Part shown: one piece after another, positions 61,570 to 64,000 of the stretch
Position numbering within the stretch: the first letter of the stretch is position 1
Layout: each line of letters opens with the position of its first letter
Assembly (NCBI GenBank): GCA_965219635.1
Contig: OZ244783.1
Coordinates: 2,232,001 to 2,296,000, forward strand
Origin: JAPOXR01 sp965219635
Lineage (GTDB): Bacteria; Pseudomonadota; Alphaproteobacteria; Rhodobacterales; Rhodobacteraceae
Length of the DNA: 64,000 nt
Direction: 5' to 3'
Position numbers and translations under genes: made by a program
The notes under the pieces: generated by a model
Databases searched by the model: none
Told to the model about the DNA's origin: nothing
Seen by the model: only the letters and a program-made list of their open reading frames with translations

Positions 61570-63621
61570 TCAGGATCTCCCGGATGTTGTTCGCATGAGA
61601 GCGTCGGCGGCGACCGCTCCGTGCCTCAAGGCAAGCAGCGGATTAATTTCCAGTTCGAGCAGTGACTCAGCATTCCGCTCAGCAAATTGGGCGATTTCCA
61701 ATATTGACTGCACAAGGGCTTCAATATCGGCGCCAGCGGCACCGCGATAACCTTCGAGGATGGGCCGGACAGCAAGATTTCCCAGTGCATGCTTGATTTC
61801 CGGAGCCGAGGAAGGGAGCAGCAAACACTGTGCATCGCTGAACAACTCCGTGTACACTCCACCTGCACCGATGGTCAGTAGCAAGCCGCACTCGGGATCA
61901 CGGACCACACCCACGATAAGTTCAGCGACCACTCCGGTTATCTGCTCTTCGACAAGGAATTCGCCGGCAGCACTCATCTGGCTCAGTGCAGCTGACAACT
62001 TGTCCCCGTCGGATAGATCAAGTTCGACTGCTCCGGCCTCGGTTTTGTGCACGACCCCAAGAGACTTCAACACAACCGGGTAGCCGATCCTCTCAGCCAC
62101 CCGAATTGCTTCCACTTCGCCTGTCACGATGGCTCCATCGGGAACGGATACTCCTGCTTTCCGCAAAGTGCCTTTTGTCTCGGCTTCATTGTGCACGATT
62201 GAATGTACAGAGGTCGGAGTCCTGCTGATCATTGGTGGCTGGAACGGATGACGCCAGCATTCCCCGATATCGGCTGCAACCTCAGCTGCGATGATTGCTT
62301 CTCTAATGCCTTGGAGGGGTACAATCTGGCTTTCGAATAGCTTTCCTGCCCAATGCTCTGGGAGCCCTTCAGGCATTGTGGAAACGACGGCTACCCTGCG
62401 TCCTGCTTCGGCAGATGCTGCAATGATCGCCTCGACTGCTGGCCACCAACTCGTATCCGAACACCGGTCGGACCTTGGAAAATCCATGACAAGCAGCACG
62501 AGATCATAGTCACCTTGCAGCATTGCCCGGTAAATTTGCAGAAGCCCCCTTTCGTCTCCCCAGTGCCAGGTATGGTAGTCCAGAGGGTTGACGATATGCA
62601 CCAACGGCCCGAGCGCTTTCCTAAGCTCCACGGCATGGCGAGCTGCAGGATCATCAAATTGAAGATTCCGGCCGACGGCGGCGTCGGCAACCAAACCGGC
62701 TTCACCTCCCGAGCACGAAAGCGAACCCATCCTGCGTCCTTCCAGCGGCCCTCCTTCATGAAGCAGCTTCAGGGCTTCCAGCAATTCGTGAACGCTTTCG
62801 ACCCTTCCTATTCCCAGCCGTCTGAGCAGGGCGTCGGCGCCGCGGTCACTTCCCACGATTGACCCCGTATGCGAAACCGTAACCGCCTTGGTTTTCTCGC
62901 TGCGGCCAGCCTTTATTGCCACCACCGGCTTGCGTAATTCCCGCGACTTTTCGGCGAGCATCACATAGTCGCCAATATCCCCAAATCCCTCGATGTGGAG
63001 CCCGATTGCCGTGACCCTGGGATCTTCAAGCAATTCGCACGCAATCTGGGCTTGCGAAAGCAATGCTTGGTTCCCGGCCGTTACGACATAACCAATCGGC
63101 AGGCCACGCTGTTGCATTGACAGGTTGATCGCAAGGTTGGAGCTCTGGGTGACGATGCCGACCCCTGAACTGCATCGTATTCCCCCATGCTGGTCCGGCC
63201 AGAGCAGTGTCCCATCAAGGTAGTTGACAAAACCGTAGCAGTTCGGCCCCAAAACCGGCATCCCGGAAGCGGCCTCAATCAGGCTGGACTGTAATCCCCT
63301 GCCCCGGCTGTCTTCCTGCTCCGCCTCCGCAAACCCGGATGCAAAACAAACCGCTCCCCCAGCGCCAACTCTTGCCAGTTCACTGAGCAGTCCGATTGTG
63401 CTTTCTCGGTTTACCCCAATGAACGCTGCATCCGGTGGGGCAGGCAAATCCTGAACACTCCTGAAGCAGGCAATCCCGTGCACTTCCCTGCTGGTTGGAT
63501 GAACAGGCCAGATCTCGCCGTCAAACCCGATCTTCAGGCACTGCTCGACCACATTGGCGGCCCAATTGCCACCGAAGATGGCAACGCTGCGCGGCCGAAA
63601 TAGGCGCTCAAGGCCCGGCAT
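61570..63621 (-). CDS. ADP-forming acyl-CoA synthetase (acetate--CoA ligase family)
   Basis: A 683-residue fused-subunit NDP-forming acyl-CoA synthetase. The N-terminal CoA-binding domain (FRPRSVAIFGG near 9, VLGPNCYGFVNY near 130) and succinyl-CoA-synthetase-like domain (GVGIVTQSSNLAINL, then AVTVSHTGSIVGSD with the phospho-His) are present. The C-terminal ATP-grasp part has GYPVVLKSLGVVHKTEAGAVELDL. I chose the ATG at 63621; a TTG at 63633 overlaps the stop of the upstream gene. It is tightly packed with caiD and the acyl-CoA dehydrogenase and would activate the pathway's acid to its CoA ester. Confidence 0.9.
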   Translation of the reverse strand: MPGLERLFRPRSVAIFGGNWAANVVEQCLKIGFDGEIWPVHPTSREVHGIACFRSVQDLPAPPDAAFIGVNRESTIGLLSELARVGAGGAVCFASGFAEAEQEDSRGRGLQSSLIEAASGMPVLGPNCYGFVNYLDGTLLWPDQHGGIRCSSGVGIVTQSSNLAINLSMQQRGLPIGYVVTAGNQALLSQAQIACELLEDPRVTAIGLHIEGFGDIGDYVMLAEKSRELRKPVVAIKAGRSEKTKAVTVSHTGSIVGSDRGADALLRRLGIGRVESVHELLEALKLLHEGGPLEGRRMGSLSCSGGEAGLVADAAVGRNLQFDDPAARHAVELRKALGPLVHIVNPLDYHTWHWGDERGLLQIYRAMLQGDYDLVLLVMDFPRSDRCSDTSWWPAVEAIIAASAEAGRRVAVVSTMPEGLPEHWAGKLFESQIVPLQGIREAIIAAEVAADIGECWRHPFQPPMISRTPTSVHSIVHNEAETKGTLRKAGVSVPDGAIVTGEVEAIRVAERIGYPVVLKSLGVVHKTEAGAVELDLSDGDKLSAALSQMSAAGEFLVEEQITGVVAELIVGVVRDPECGLLLTIGAGGVYTELFSDAQCLLLPSSAPEIKHALGNLAVRPILEGYRGAAGADIEALVQSILEIAQFAERNAESLLELEINPLLALRHGAVAADALMRTTSGRS

Positions 63622-63629
63622 TGAAACGA

Positions 63630-64000
63630 TCAACCGCCAAGCGGTCTGAGAAGGCTGCGACTGATTATATGGCGCTGGATCTCTGACGTTCCGTCCCAGA
63701 TCCGTTCAACCCGGGCATCGCGCCAGAACCTTGCAAATGGGAGATCGTCCATAAGGCCCATGCCTCCATGAATCTGGATGCACTCATCCGTGACCCGGGC
63801 CAGCATTTCACTCGCATAAAGCTTTGCGCTGGCGATTTCGCGGTCGGCAGGCAGTTCCTGATCAAGCCTCCAAGCTGCTGCAAGTGTCAGCCAATCGGCT
63901 GCATCAATCTCCGTGATCATGTCGGCCAGCTTGAAACTGACTCCCTGAAACTTCCCGATCGAACTGCCAAACTGCTTCCTGGCAACCACATGCGGCAATG
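63630..64000 (-). CDS. Acyl-CoA dehydrogenase, C-terminal part (cut by window edge)
   Basis: The last 123 or so residues of an acyl-CoA dehydrogenase, open at the right edge. VARKQFGSSIGKFQGVSFKLADM, then QIHGGMGLMDDLPFARFWRDA and the ending GTSEIQRHIISRSLLRPLGG are the typical C-terminal helical domain with its FAD/CoA contacts. The substrate is unknown; the CaiD-like neighbour makes a CaiA-like crotonobetainyl-CoA reductase one possibility. The stop overlaps a possible TTG start of the synthetase gene. Confidence 0.9.
   Translation of the reverse strand, partial: LPHVVARKQFGSSIGKFQGVSFKLADMITEIDAADWLTLAAAWRLDQELPADREIASAKLYASEMLARVTDECIQIHGGMGLMDDLPFARFWRDARVERIWDGTSEIQRHIISRSLLRPLGG

Overview
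The window reads as a moderately high-GC chromosome segment of a heterotrophic alphaproteobacterium. Support comes from gene content and order: a cmk-rpsA-ihfB-lapA-trpF-trpB run, a DUF2842 protein, an hflK-hflC-DUF2065-degP run, a PhaR/PhaC/PhaZ polyhydroxyalkanoate system and an NAD-dependent formate dehydrogenase with a fused gamma-beta subunit. Many genes have overlapping stop/start codons and several use GTG or TTG starts. No rRNA, tRNA or CRISPR array was seen. Species cannot be named from the sequence alone.

Layout. 1-9.5 kb (minus strand): the formate dehydrogenase beta subunit (cut by the left edge), xseA, a 2Fe-2S ferredoxin, then the run rpiA-gor-hflK-hflC-DUF2065-degP (transcribed right to left), closed by a clear hairpin terminator. 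9.7-13.6 kb (plus): sdaA, then a denD-like dehydrogenase overlapping a fumarylacetoacetate-hydrolase-family gene, which suggests acid-sugar catabolism. 13.9-17 kb (minus): thiamine diphosphokinase, pyrG and secG. 17.2-21.3 kb (plus): purA, DUF2842, and a tight trio of TerB-like, PhnD-like and class I amidotransferase genes. 21.3-22.7 kb (minus): a hydratase and phaR. 23.3-26.1 kb: a large fibronectin-III/outer-membrane beta-barrel protein. 26.6-29.5 kb (minus): aldo/keto reductase and an IlvD/Edd dehydratase. 30-37 kb: a lone YejA-like binding protein, convergent with phaC; phaC is divergent from phaZ; then an SLC13-type permease. 37.1-42.3 kb: the housekeeping run cmk-rpsA-ihfB-lapA-trpF-trpB.

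After trpB the housekeeping order breaks. A decayed IS982-family transposase (42.4-43.1 kb) is followed by a visibly AT-richer gene (43.6-46.3 kb) for an 872-residue SF2 helicase with a C-terminal PD-(D/E)XK-like nuclease domain. This is the best candidate in the window for an undescribed system, probably a single-gene defence protein. At 46.6-56.3 kb there is a nine-gene sugar locus: SDR, Gfo/Idh/MocA oxidoreductase, TIM-barrel isomerase/epimerase, a complete ribose-type ABC importer and two more Gfo/Idh/MocA enzymes. It probably imports and oxidises a sugar or cyclitol.

The segment at 56.3-60.8 kb is accessory and decaying. Three toxin-antitoxin modules (AbiE type, HigBA, PIN type) each keep an apparently intact antitoxin while the toxin is broken. 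A 29-bp inverted-orientation repeat, a 16-bp palindrome and a possible decayed recombinase fragment lie among them. The window ends with a minus-strand acyl-CoA cluster (CaiD-like hydratase, ADP-forming acyl-CoA synthetase, acyl-CoA dehydrogenase cut by the right edge).
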